From Shimia sp051201625 (GTDB lineage Bacteria > Pseudomonadota > Alphaproteobacteria > Rhodobacterales > Rhodobacteraceae): 64,000 nt of DNA. The stretch covers positions 806,001 to 870,000 of the forward strand of contig NZ_CP179203.1 in the NCBI RefSeq assembly GCF_051201625.1, given 5' to 3'. The translations under genes were made by a program, and so were the position numbers. Under the pieces are notes generated by a model, which worked only from the letters and a program-made list of their open reading frames with translations, did no database searches and had not been told where the DNA came from. The first letter of the stretch is position 1, and every line of letters begins with the position of its first letter. Below, piece by piece: positions 27,792-36,631 of this stretch.

Positions 27792-28214
27792 TTATTCGGA
27801 TGCAGCCGCCGCAGGTGCGACTGACGCCAGCCATGCGGCAACATCTTCTCCGCCCTTTTTCAGCTTGAAAGACATTTTGGATTTTTTCGCGAAGCCGTTT
27901 TTGCCTAGCCATTTTTTCGGATCTTTGGTGTATTCAGCCAAGGTGTCCTCGGTCCAAACAAACCCTGCCTCAGCGGCCTCTTTCAGTCCTGAGCCATATT
28001 TAAAGTCTTCTGAGCCTGCGACACGGCCGATCACTCCGTAGAGGTTGGGACCGGTTTTCCCGCCCTTCACAATAGCTTCACCGTCTGGAGAGATCACCGA
28101 GTGGCAGGACTTACACTTTTTGAAGCCTTTTTCTCCTTTTCCAACATCGCCCTCTGCAATTGCTGGTGCGGCTAAGGCTAACATGGTGGCGGCTGATGCG
28201 ATGATAAGTTTCAT
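27792..28214 (-). CDS. Class I (c2/c552-type) cytochrome c
   Basis: A 140-residue periplasmic electron carrier. The signal peptide MKLIIASAATMLALAAPAIA precedes a mature domain with the heme-binding CKSCH motif near residue 34. A Met ligand is probable in KKSKMSFKL. The Ala-rich tail (SVAPAAAASE) is typical of Rhodobacteraceae c2 proteins. It is encoded just upstream of ctaD in the same direction, so donation of electrons to the aa3 oxidase or acceptance from bc1 is likely. Confidence 0.92.
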   Translation of the reverse strand: MKLIIASAATMLALAAPAIAEGDVGKGEKGFKKCKSCHSVISPDGEAIVKGGKTGPNLYGVIGRVAGSEDFKYGSGLKEAAEAGFVWTEDTLAEYTKDPKKWLGKNGFAKKSKMSFKLKKGGEDVAAWLASVAPAAAASE

Positions 28215-28688
28215 AGATTGCCTCTTTGATAGAGTGGTTTAAAGATTGTTTCGCAGCTTTGTTCAAAGTAAGGGAATGTGCAACGCGCAAAAGCGCGCGG
28301 GGTGCATGGAATACGCAAACGTGATTGAACCGTGCCACTTTGACGCGAAATGCTGGGATGTGCGTATCCCCATTTGTGGTCACCCACATATTATTCAGGC
28401 GAATCGGCCATAGCAAACACCTAAAAGTGGTTATGCTTCTCGCATTCGTTGCTGTTCTTTTGTGGCGTCCAAGAAAAAAATTTTGCGTGTGTGCGTAGAT
28501 ACGATTATTGACTTGGATGTTAGCCGACACAGAGACTGCAACGACTGCAGTATTTAACAAGTCGGCATGATCATTTTTGACTCAGCTTCATCACGGTTGA
28601 TCGCGCGGTTTGTCTATAATTCACAGAACTAAAAATTATGCCGCGAATTTTCACTAAGTTGGTGTTTTGGGAAAAGTCATACACCTGC
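28215..28688. other. 474-base intergenic region between cytochrome c gene and lipB
   Basis: No credible gene is seen. Overlapping reading frames here lack family signatures or plausible starts. The part next to 28214 should hold the cytochrome c promoter; I see no strong box. CGCGCAAAAGCGCGCG at about 28282 is a short imperfect palindrome. Confidence 0.5.
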
Positions 28689-29351
28689 TTAATCTTTAAA
28701 AGTTCTTGAGAAAACCTGCTCAAAACAATGCCGTAGAGCAACGTCGATGTCGTCCATCGTTACGGGTAGGCCAAGGTCGACGAGTGATGTCACACCATAG
28801 TCGGTTATGCCGCAAGGTACGATACCCGAGAAATGTTCCAAGTCAGGTTCAACGTTTATCGAGATCCCATGAAAGCTGACCCATTTCCGGAGGCGGATGC
28901 CAATTGCGGCAATCTTATCTTCAGCCACAGCGCCGGTAGCGGTAAGAGGTTTGTCGTCACGTTGTATCCAAACACCAACGCGTCCTTCGCGAATTTTGCC
29001 GGTGAGGTTGAACTCAGCGAGTGTAGCGATAACCCACTTTTCAAGCTGCTCGACGAATAATCGGACGTCTTTTCCGCGCCTATTGAGATTGAGCATCACG
29101 TAAGCCACGCGCTGGCCTGGGCCGTGATAGGTATATTGCCCACCCCGTTTGCTTGTGTAGACCGGAAATCTGTCGGGATCTGTGAGGTCTTTGGGCTTGG
29201 CGGATGTGCCCGCGGTGTACAGCGGTGGATGCTCAACAAGCCAAATACATTCATCTAAAGTGTTCGCTGCTATGCCTGCTGCGCGCTCCTCCATAAAAGT
29301 CACAGCTGCTTCATAGTCGGTTAGACCGTCAGAGATGATCCATTCAACCAT
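28689..29351 (-). CDS. lipB: Octanoyl-[acyl-carrier protein]:protein N-octanoyltransferase
   Basis: A 220-residue cytoplasmic enzyme that transfers octanoate from ACP to lipoyl domains, the first step of lipoate synthesis. WLVEHPPLYTAGTSAKP, VYTSKRGGQYTYHGPGQRVAYVML and the catalytic Cys/Lys regions (GIVPCGI; EDKIAAIGIRLRKWVSFHGISINV) are complete. ATG 29351 (MVEWIISDGLTDYEAAV) fits the family better than the in-frame ATG at 29363. Confidence 0.94.
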   Translation of the reverse strand: MVEWIISDGLTDYEAAVTFMEERAAGIAANTLDECIWLVEHPPLYTAGTSAKPKDLTDPDRFPVYTSKRGGQYTYHGPGQRVAYVMLNLNRRGKDVRLFVEQLEKWVIATLAEFNLTGKIREGRVGVWIQRDDKPLTATGAVAEDKIAAIGIRLRKWVSFHGISINVEPDLEHFSGIVPCGITDYGVTSLVDLGLPVTMDDIDVALRHCFEQVFSRTFKD

Positions 29352-29517
29352 GGCTTTTTCCAAACTTACTCACAAGCTATCGGTTAAAGTGTCGAGTACT
29401 GGAATGTCCAGAGCTTTGCGTCTCCTGATTAGTTTTTAAAGATAACACAGGACTGCTTTTTGCCTCTTCACAACGCGGTCCACCTCGAATATACGCCGAG
29501 AAGCCACCAAGGCATGT

Positions 29518-29604
29518 GCGGTCGTGGCGGAATTGGTAGACGCGCAGCGTTGAGGTCGCTGTTCTTTAACCGGAGTGGAAGTTCGAGTCTTCTCGACCGC
29601 ACCA
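29518..29604 (+). tRNA. tRNA-Leu (anticodon GAG), CCA encoded
   Basis: The acceptor stem GCGGTCG pairs with CGACCGC. The D arm carries GGAATTGGTAGAC, the anticodon stem-loop is CAGCG-TTGAGGT-CGCTG with anticodon GAG, the variable arm is long as expected for Leu, and the T loop is GTTCGAGTC. ACCA follows. The gene marks the left edge of the accessory region. Confidence 0.93.
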
Positions 29605-29826
29605 TTGCTTTATTCCCATAATTTTTGGTCAATGGGTGCCGTGTATTTTAAGCGGTCGTACCATCTGCGGTATGACCGAGCGTGGACTGTTTTGAGAACA
29701 GAATATTGTGGTCTTCCGAGTCGGATTTTGAAATCAAGCCGCTGCGAGCCCCAGCTATCTCTGCGAACGAGAAAGTTTCGAACAACTATAATTGGTTCAC
29801 CAGTTTCCGGGTTCCCCCCATTCGGC

Positions 29827-30141
29827 CACAGACGTCCTCATATCTTGGTGACAGACGAACTCCGATCCTACGGCGCTGTGATGAAGGATATCGGCAATGC
29901 CGACAGGAAGAAAACTGGCCGCTGGATGAACAATCGGGCGGAGAACTCGCACTTGCCGTTTCGACGACGAGAATGCGCCATGCAGCGGTTCTGCAGATTG
30001 CGAAGTTTGCAGAAATTAGTCACCGTTCATGCCTCCGTCTACAACCATTTCAACCAAGAATGCGCACTATACAGCAGAAACAATTTCAAGCTAAATCGCG
30101 ACGCTGCTCTCGCTAAATGGCGCGGACTCGGCGCGGCATAA
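29827..30141 (+). pseudogene. IS6-family transposase, 3' remnant
   Basis: The frame encodes the C-terminal third of an IS6-family DDE transposase: HILVTDELRSYGAVMKDIG, NNRAENSHLPFRRRECAMQR and VHASVYNHFN. The N-terminal part with the first catalytic Asp residues is missing; upstream sequence shows only scattered similarity (YFKRS at about 29647). The open frame runs back into the tRNA-Leu gene, which is accidental. Not functional. Confidence 0.75.
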
Positions 30142-30211
30142 AGGACAGCCGCGATGTAATTGCAGAGACTGGTTGGCATTCGTCTGACAGCACCGCGTCG
30201 AAACTAAGGTG

Positions 30212-30340
30212 CACTGTTTGAAACTGATGGGCCAATCGCTCATGGCACGGGACTTCGGCAGGCAGGTTGTGGACATCCGAATCTGTGTCGCCGTTCCCAA
30301 TCGCAATTCTGCGCTTGGCATACCTGTCACTGAGCCCTGA
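30212..30340 (+). pseudogene. IS5-like transposase, C-terminal remnant
   Basis: A 42-codon stretch reads HCLKLMGQSLMARDFGRQVV and ends in NSALGIPVTEP before TGA. This is how I remember the C termini of several IS5-type transposases in Rhodobacterales. A frameshift lies just upstream. The assignment to IS5 is from memory and moderately sure. Confidence 0.45.
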
Positions 30341-30486
30341 GGCTAAATCCGTCTGTGGTAAGGGGAAGAACGTTCTTCACCCGATTTGTGCAACAAAGCC
30401 CATTTGTTGCTCCAGTTCACCCAGAAGAGTCTATTTTTGTTGCGTACTGGCTTTCCAAATTCTAATTCATGTGAAACCGGAGAATA

Positions 30487-31929
30487 ATGGCGTCCAATAG
30501 CTGGGCACCGAAGAAAGGCCGATCAATGAGTCATCTAATGAGGGCATTGAAATGGGTAGCCGACCCAAATGCACTTACAGCGCGCAAAAATTTTCTAAAA
30601 ATCATCGCGGTTGCATCCGTTTCTCTGGCAAGTTTTTCTCTAAAGGGATTTTTGGATTACTATAAAGACCATGCGCAAGTCGTCGGGATTTCAAGGTGGG
30701 GCTTGTCATATATACCCGAGAGTCTGGCAGCCCCTCTTCGGACGGATCCGTTATTGCCACCAGCATTCAATCTTTTGCTAGTGATGCTCATTGTTGCTAG
30801 CATTATTCTGCTTTCGATGTTCGTCATTGGTTTTCGGAACAGCAAGAAGAGCCCGACTCCTCTCGCTAAGTTTTGCCGCCCCGCCACAAGCGCACTTGAT
30901 CTCCTGAACAAGCAAGGACTGTCGCCGAACGACTACGGTGTTTGCGGGTCCATAATCGAGATTTGCAGGAGTAAGAGAATGTTTTCAGACTTCTCACTGA
31001 GTGGTTGGGACTGCCACCCGAAAAGAGATTTACCAAAAGTAACAATTCACCACAAATCCGGATCTGAGTTTTTGCACTTTCAGCATGCTACTGACTTAGA
31101 TGATAGGGCGCAACGTGCTTTCAACGGGACCAAATACAGCTTGGTGGAGACGCCTCCCAACTATTTTGGCTCAGAGGACGTCTTAAATCTGGTCGTTCAG
31201 AATACCGATTTTTACGCAACTCAAACCGTGCAAAAAGCGATTAGATCTGAACCAGCGTTTGCTTTAGAAAACGGGTCAATTTTCCCGGAAAGACAACGGC
31301 AAGCCAATTCTCTGTGCCTACATCTGCTGGTGCAACTTGCCGACGGAAATATTATCTGCATGAAGCGAGCTGGAAATACGGCCTATGCTTCAAACAAAAT
31401 GAGCATTTCTTGTGAAGAGCAGCTCGCACAAGACGACATGGAGGTCCCGGGAGACTGGAAAGTCAGCCACTGGTTCAAACGAGCGCTCTGTGAAGAAATT
31501 TTTCCCTTGGGGGCACTGCAATTGTCACAACTGGAGGTCAATTGGAAAAAAATTGAGCACTGCGTAACAAGTATGCGAGTGCTTTCAGTATTTTATGAAG
31601 TTGATTTCATCAACTACGCTCTTTTTGGATATTGCCGTATCAATTGCACACCTTCGGAGTTTCGTCACCTTTATCAGGAGCTGTCCATTAACTCGACCGG
31701 TCGTGACAAAGAAGGAATCCCATATTTGCTTTCTGAAGCCGAGGCTTTGGACTTTGTATTAAAGGGTCGCTGTAAAGCCCGCTCCGTTTGGGGCTGCGAA
31801 CAAATCGAATTTGGTGAGGGCACAGATTGTCCAGCTCACCCGTCGTCTCTCTATCGTTTAGTACAGTTTTTGACTGCTACTGGTGCGCTGAAACCTAGTT
31901 TAACTGTACCTGAGGCAAATCGGACATGA
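30487..31929 (+). CDS. Membrane-anchored protein with a C-terminal Nudix-like domain (orphan)
   Basis: A 480-residue protein. Two hydrophobic segments (about residues 36-56 and 92-115) would anchor it with a long cytoplasmic part. From about residue 271 the pattern LHLLVQLADGNIICMKRAG, then SISCEEQL, then RALCEEIFPLG (residues 332-342) resembles a divergent Nudix fold: the REUxEE helix is present as RALCEE and the preceding Gly is absent. SMODS-associated Nudix proteins of anti-phage clusters have a similar layout, but no nucleotidyltransferase gene is adjacent. GGAG five bases before ATG 30487 supports the start. Surrounding DNA is transposase debris, indicating transfer. Function unknown. 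Confidence 0.65.
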   Translation: MASNSWAPKKGRSMSHLMRALKWVADPNALTARKNFLKIIAVASVSLASFSLKGFLDYYKDHAQVVGISRWGLSYIPESLAAPLRTDPLLPPAFNLLLVMLIVASIILLSMFVIGFRNSKKSPTPLAKFCRPATSALDLLNKQGLSPNDYGVCGSIIEICRSKRMFSDFSLSGWDCHPKRDLPKVTIHHKSGSEFLHFQHATDLDDRAQRAFNGTKYSLVETPPNYFGSEDVLNLVVQNTDFYATQTVQKAIRSEPAFALENGSIFPERQRQANSLCLHLLVQLADGNIICMKRAGNTAYASNKMSISCEEQLAQDDMEVPGDWKVSHWFKRALCEEIFPLGALQLSQLEVNWKKIEHCVTSMRVLSVFYEVDFINYALFGYCRINCTPSEFRHLYQELSINSTGRDKEGIPYLLSEAEALDFVLKGRCKARSVWGCEQIEFGEGTDCPAHPSSLYRLVQFLTATGALKPSLTVPEANRT

Positions 31930-32105
31930 ATTGTGCTAGGCTGTCGAAGTCAGGCTCTTCGTAGAGGAGTACTGTAGCATCTAGTTTCGCAGAAGCTCCA
32001 GAATCCCCCGTGAAAACAGAAGTTTAAACGACTGCTTTGGGCTGGAAAGGTCTTGTCAGAAAGATTTGAGTTGATTGGGACAGGGCGTTTCCGTAGCCTT
32101 CAGTC

Positions 32106-32300
32106 ATGACAAAACGCGCCCCCGCAAAGTATTTTCACAGCAGCCCGGAGGTCATTCGGCTGGCGGTCATGATGTACGTTCGATTTCCACTTGCTCTCCG
32201 AAACGTCGAGGGCGTGATCCTCGATGCATGGTAGATCGTAGGCGCAACGTGAGTGTTGACGGAGTGTGCGTCAGCCGAAACGTGGGCCGCGTGTATCGAT
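32106..32300 (+). pseudogene. IS6-family transposase, N-terminal remnant
   Basis: The reading MTKRAPAKYFHSSPEVIRLA followed by MMYVRFPLALRNVEGV matches the start of IS6-family transposases and ends in TAG at 32234. The similarity continues in the next frame (RRNVSVDGVCVSR) to about 32300, so there is at least one frameshift. No catalytic residues remain. Confidence 0.7.
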
Positions 32301-32374
32301 ATTGCAACGCGACCACTGCGCCGTGCATGGCCTAAGCAGGTATCGACGGCGGGCTATACAAGAAGCAGATATTC

Positions 32375-32494
32375 GCAGCGCAATTTATCAACGTCTTCCT
32401 GTGCGAGCCTCACAGCCCGTGGCAACGCGGTACAAACGAAAACACCAACCGTCTTCTGCGACAGTACTTCGCTTTGGGGAAACGGGTTTTGTGA
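32375..32494 (+). pseudogene. IS30-family transposase, internal remnant
   Basis: Forty codons read AAQFINVFLCEPHSPWQRGT and NENTNRLLRQYFALGKRV before TGA. The EPHSPWQRGTNENTN segment carrying the last catalytic Glu is diagnostic of IS30 transposases. Both flanks are other fragments. Confidence 0.8.
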
Positions 32495-32684
32495 AAGATT
32501 CAACGGGTGCATGAGTGACGAGCTTCTGAATGGGGAAATCTTCTACTTGCTGAGAGAAGCCCAGATCATCAACGAAGCATGGAGGAAACACTATAATTTC
32601 AAGAGATAGCACAGCACTTTAAGCTATCGCCCACCAGCGCCGGAAACCAGCATTCCAATGGAAATCAGGTCAACCATGCAGTAA
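32478..32684 (+). pseudogene. IS3-family transposase OrfB, C-terminal remnant
   Basis: NGFCERFNGCMSDELLNGEI and FYLLREAQIINEAWRKHYN match the end of IS3 (IS407/IS511-like) OrfB. After a frameshift near 32608 the reading continues as HSTLSYRPPAPET to a TAA at 32684. It overlaps the IS30 remnant by a few bases, marking a fusion of two fragments. Confidence 0.78.
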
Positions 32685-32830
32685 CAATCGAATTGGACCT
32701 GCTTAATACGGTTGCCCAGGAATCCAACTGAGGTGGGATCGTGGAAAAGCCGAGCAAACCACAATTGAATTTTGGAAACTTGAAGTAAGCGACCTCGCTT
32801 TACACGGTCAAAGCAAGGATTGAATCGACT

Positions 32831-32881
32831 TGCGGACTGAAAATCCTCGTGTCGGTGGTTCAAATCCGCCCCCGGGCACCA
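32831..32881 (+). pseudogene. 3' half of tRNA-Phe(GAA), probable attachment-site remnant
   Basis: From the anticodon arm onward the sequence follows tRNA-Phe: GCGGA-CTGAAAA-TCCTC (anticodon GAA, one stem mismatch), variable loop, T arm GGTGG-TTCAAAT-CCGCC, then CCCGGGC, discriminator A and CCA. The 5' half with the matching GCCCGGG and the D arm is absent. Such 3' tRNA fragments are typical leftovers of tyrosine-recombinase integration. The intact tRNA-Phe gene is not in this window. Confidence 0.8.
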
Positions 32882-32968
32882 TCTTTCAAAGCAAGATCAA
32901 TGACTTAATTTTTCGCGATAAACGTTATGCGTGTGTTTTTCAAAAACACACCAAACACACACTTTTTT

Positions 32969-33044
32969 GCGTGTTTGTAGGGCTAGATTTCGGGCTCAAA
33001 CACTATGTCTTAACCCTATTGGGAGGACACAGTTCCTACTATTG
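32969..33044. repeat. Imperfect direct repeat, left copy
   Basis: This copy aligns without gaps to 35099-35174. The core CGGGCTCAAACACT followed by TGTCTTAACCCTATT at 32991-33020 differs from the right copy at one base only; flanks are weaker. The copy ends directly at the stop codon of the leftward oxidoreductase gene. Confidence 0.8.
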
Positions 33045-34100
33045 TTAAAGACCATCAGAACTAATTACTATTTTCCCTCTATTTCGATGGCTCTGTAGTC
33101 TTTTGAATGCACCCTCAACACCTTCTTCAGAGTAAGCGTAGATATTATCGATTGTAGATTTTATATCTCTATCTATCAGTGTCTCTTGCATCATCTTCCA
33201 ATCCGGAAGTGTTCCATAAGTGAGTGTATATTTGGGACCTTTAAAGCGGCTAAAGAGCATTCTGGTGATCAAATGCGTATAAATTTTGATTAAGGATGCG
33301 ACCGATGTTTGTTCATCACCAAAAAACCGAACAGGACCGCACAGGGTTACAAAATGACCATCCTTGTTTAACAATTTAAGGGCTTCAATTTCTGTATCTT
33401 TACCTCCGACGCAGTCGATGATTAAATCTACAGTTTTATCCCCACCCTGCGCTATCAGATCACCCCATGGACCTGTATTGTAATCAATCACACGGTTTGC
33501 ACCAATCGACATTACGTGGCTAACATTCGCAGCGCTGCAAATGCCTATCACCTTAGATGTATTAGACCTCGAGAGAGCTTGAACAAGTAGACTCCCAATA
33601 CTTCCGGACGCTCCGACGACAACACATCTTTTATTTGTGAGGTCTCCTAAAATCTTGAGAGTTGCGCACGCTGTTGCACCCGCCACGCCCATTGCCGCTC
33701 CGTCCTCAAAAATCCAATCCTTTGGTAATGGATGAAATTGATTAATTTTGGCACAGCAGTAGGGCGCCATACCACCTAATCTGCTCCAAGGGTAAATTAC
33801 ACCAAATACGCGATCGCCGACGCGAAAGTCGGTCACGCCCTCACCAATAGCATCAACAATGCCACTCACGTCCATTCCCAAAATTAAGGGCTTTTTTGAG
33901 CTTGGCTTTGGTAATCCCATTGGGATCCCACCAAAAGCTGTACCCTCGGCAATGTGTGCATCATCAACATTGAGTGCGGTTGCTTTCACTTGCAGACTTA
34001 TCTGGTCTTTATTTGGTTTTGGTCTGTGAGTTTTTACCCACGTGAAGTTTGAATGTGTGCCACCCACAGGGGGACGAGAAATAAGACCCAGTGCTTTCAT
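33045..34100 (-). CDS. Medium-chain dehydrogenase/reductase (quinone oxidoreductase-like)
   Basis: A 351-residue, NAD(P)H-dependent MDR-family enzyme. The N-terminal GroES-like domain includes ALNVDDAHIAEGT and LGMDVSGIVDAIGEGVTDFRVGDRV; the Rossmann motif is CVVVGASGSIGSLLVQAL. Structural-zinc cysteines are lacking, so it fits the zinc-free quinone oxidoreductase/enoyl reductase type. It is divergent from a LysR gene that probably controls it. The pair is bracketed by direct repeats and is more AT-rich than the core genome. Confidence 0.85.
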   Translation of the reverse strand: MKALGLISRPPVGGTHSNFTWVKTHRPKPNKDQISLQVKATALNVDDAHIAEGTAFGGIPMGLPKPSSKKPLILGMDVSGIVDAIGEGVTDFRVGDRVFGVIYPWSRLGGMAPYCCAKINQFHPLPKDWIFEDGAAMGVAGATACATLKILGDLTNKRCVVVGASGSIGSLLVQALSRSNTSKVIGICSAANVSHVMSIGANRVIDYNTGPWGDLIAQGGDKTVDLIIDCVGGKDTEIEALKLLNKDGHFVTLCGPVRFFGDEQTSVASLIKIYTHLITRMLFSRFKGPKYTLTYGTLPDWKMMQETLIDRDIKSTIDNIYAYSEEGVEGAFKRLQSHRNRGKIVISSDGL

Positions 34101-34229
34101 TATTTAATCCTCAAACTCTAAAATTTAATCAATAATCAATGCTAAATAATTCGCAGTAAATACTTATAAAAGATCACTTGTTGTGCAAAAATACACTGAT
34201 AGTCGAATTAACAGGGTTAGGTTCATAGA

Positions 34230-35093
34230 ATGAAATGGGATGATTTGAAGTACGCGGTAGCGATACATCGTATGGGTTCTTACTCAGGCGCAGCTAACTT
34301 ATTGAACGTGACCCATACGACTGTTTCCAGACGCATACGCACATTGGAAGAATACTTAGGAGTGAAATTATTTTTGCAAACTGACGTTGGATTTACCCCG
34401 ACGACTGCAGGGCTTGAATTGATCGAAACGGCTGTAGGTATGGAAGATCAACTCATAAACCTTGAACGGCGCGTCACTAATAATGAAGTACAACTGCGAG
34501 GAAGCCTGAGTGTTTCAACAGTCGATTTTGTGTATGAAGTCTTCAAAGATCAGTTTGCAAGTTTTGTGAGAGCCAACCCAAATCTAGAAGTTTCATTGTC
34601 TACGACTAACACGCCGATTTCTTTGACTAGGTTGGAAGCAGATGTTGTTTTACGCATTACAAATAACCCACCAGATTACTTATTCGGTCGAAAGTTAATA
34701 GACTTGAAATATGCCGTGTACGCATCTGAAGAGCTGGTAAACCAAATAGGCATGGACACGCCCAATGAAGATTACCCTTGGATACATCACACAGAAGAAA
34801 TGCAGTCTGATTGGATGGACTTATGGTTGAAGAAAAACGCTCCGAACGCTTCTATCTCTTTCAGGGTGGATAGTGCAGTCACAGCGAGGCAGGCAGTTGA
34901 GTCAGGAATAGGTGTACACTTTCTCCCATCTGCCTACGCTAAGCTTAAACCAAATTTGGTTCGTATAGGATCCGAAGTCGGCGAAGTAAGCTTGTGGTTT
35001 CTAACGCATCCAGATTTGAAGACGAATGGACGAGTGAAAGCATTTAGTGACTTTATGTTTAAAGAGCTAAGGGCTAATAATTTGAGGCAGTGA
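34230..35093 (+). CDS. LysR-family transcriptional regulator
   Basis: A 287-residue regulator. The N-terminal winged helix (MKWDDLKYAVAIHRMGSYSG, then NVTHTTVSRRIRTLEEYLGV) and a C-terminal effector domain are both complete. It is divergent from the MDR gene with 129 bases between starts, the standard LysR/target arrangement. The effector is unknown. Its stop lies six bases before the right copy of the direct repeat. Confidence 0.9.
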   Translation: MKWDDLKYAVAIHRMGSYSGAANLLNVTHTTVSRRIRTLEEYLGVKLFLQTDVGFTPTTAGLELIETAVGMEDQLINLERRVTNNEVQLRGSLSVSTVDFVYEVFKDQFASFVRANPNLEVSLSTTNTPISLTRLEADVVLRITNNPPDYLFGRKLIDLKYAVYASEELVNQIGMDTPNEDYPWIHHTEEMQSDWMDLWLKKNAPNASISFRVDSAVTARQAVESGIGVHFLPSAYAKLKPNLVRIGSEVGEVSLWFLTHPDLKTNGRVKAFSDFMFKELRANNLRQ

Positions 35094-35098
35094 AAAAA

Positions 35099-35174
35099 GC
35101 GTGTTTGTCTGTTGGGACTCCGGGCTCAAACACTGTGTCTTAACCCTATTAGAAGAATACAGTTCTTGTGAATT
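35099..35174. repeat. Imperfect direct repeat, right copy
   Basis: Second copy of the repeat described at 32969-33044, 2130 bases away. Core 35121-35150 is identical except for one base. It lies directly downstream of the LysR stop, so the two copies frame the oxidoreductase/LysR unit exactly. Confidence 0.8.
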
Positions 35175-35289
35175 GTCCGCTCTAAATTTCAATAAAATCT
35201 GATTGTCTAACGTCAGCGCCGATGGGTCCAAATAGGGTTATTTGCTAAGAGAGTGTTTGTTGCTCATCGTAGCCACCAAGGAGTGGACG

Positions 35290-35655
35290 ATGAAAAAGAC
35301 AACGAAGAGCCCTGGCGAGAAGATCGTCAAAGATATCAAACGCGCCACGCGCAAGTATTATTCCAGCGAAGAGAAGATCAGGATCGTGCTGGATGGGCTA
35401 CGCGGCGAAGACAGCATTGCCGAGCTGTGCCGTCGTGAGGGGATATCACAGGGCATCTATTACAAGTGGTCGAAGGACTTCATGGAGGCCGGGAAGAAGC
35501 GGCTGGCAGGTGACACGGCGCGCGCCGCGAACACCGATGAGGTCAAGGCATTGCGCCGCGAGGCAAAGGACCTCAAGGAGGTGGTTGCGGAACAGACGCT
35601 CGAACTACGTCTTCTCAAAAAAAGCATGCTCGGGGATGGGGACGACCACGAATGA
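35290..35655 (+). CDS. IS3-family transposase OrfA
   Basis: A 121-residue DNA-binding subunit with the helix-turn-helix EEKIRIVLDGLRGEDSIAEL followed by CRREGISQGIYYKWSKDF, and a C-terminal leucine zipper (LKEVVAEQTLELRLLKKSML). AGGAG six bases before ATG 35290 decides the start over the upstream TTG. Its stop overlaps the orfB ATG by four bases. Confidence 0.88.
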   Translation: MKKTTKSPGEKIVKDIKRATRKYYSSEEKIRIVLDGLRGEDSIAELCRREGISQGIYYKWSKDFMEAGKKRLAGDTARAANTDEVKALRREAKDLKEVVAEQTLELRLLKKSMLGDGDDHE

Positions 35656-36631
35656 GGTATGCCGCATCAGAGAAGCTGGAGATCATTAGGCTCGTGGAAG
35701 AAAGCCATCTGTCCGCGCGTCGGACACTGGCAAGCTGGGTATTCCACGCACCACATTCTATCGCTGGTATGATAGATATCTGCAGCACGGTGAGGTTGGG
35801 TTGCAGGATAAATCTCCCAAGCCCAATCACGTTTGGAACCGCGTTCCAACAGCAGTGAAGCGCAAGGTTGTGGATCTGGCGTTGCAGGAGACCGAACTGT
35901 CACCACGTGAGTTGGCTGTCACATTTACGGATCAGGAACGCTATTTTGTCTCGGAATCCACTGTGTATCGCACACTCAAGGCGCATGATCTGATCACCAG
36001 CCCTGCCTTCATCGTCCTAAAGGCTGCCAATGAGTTCCAGCACAAGACGACGGCTATCAACCAGCTTTGGCAAACTGACTTCACCTATATCAAGGTTCTT
36101 GGCTGGGGCTGGTTCTATCTCAGCACGGTCCTTGATGATTACAGCCGCTACATCGTCTCCTGGAAGCTTTGCAACAACATGCGGGCGGAAGATGTGACCG
36201 ATACGCTGGAGCTCGCATTGCAGGCATCCGGATGCGACCAAGTTCACGTCGTCCACAAACCGCGCCTGCTCAGCGATAACGGCTCAAGTTATGTCTCGGG
36301 AGATCTCGCCGAGTGGCTGACAGACAAGGGCATGAAGCATTCTCGTGGTGCGCCATATCATCCGCAAACGCAGGGCAAGATCGAGCGGTGGCATCAGACA
36401 CTGAAGAACCGCATCCTGCTGGAAAACTACTTCATTCCTGGCGATCTTGAGGCCCAGATCGAAGCCTTCGTCGATCATTATAATCATCAGCGCTATCACG
36501 AGAGCATCAACAACGTCACACCTGCCGACGTCTACTTCGGCCGTGACAAAGCCATTCTGAAGCAACGAGAAAGGATCAAACGAAAGACACTCGAAACGCG
36601 CCGCTTGCATCACCGCCAGCGCGCCGCATAA
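35652..36631 (+). pseudogene. IS3-family transposase OrfB, disrupted by one-base deletion
   Basis: The N-terminal part (MRYAASEKLEIIRLVEESHL, RRTL) and the rest (LQDKSPKPNHVW onward) are in different frames. Adding one base near 35730 would restore TLDKLGIPRTTFYRWYDRY. Downstream, the DDE core is intact: LWQTDFTYIKV, STVLDDYSRYIVSW, LLSDNGSSYVS and GKIERWHQTLKNR. As read, the element could not make full transposase unless slippage compensates. A sequencing error is possible. Confidence 0.82.

Noticed and set aside
28111..28560. 149-codon leftward frame overlapping the cytochrome c gene
   Set aside because: It overlaps the signal peptide region of a clear cytochrome c gene in another frame and has no recognisable character.
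32831..32881. Functional tRNA-Phe
   Set aside because: The acceptor 5' strand and D arm are absent upstream; only the 3' half is present.
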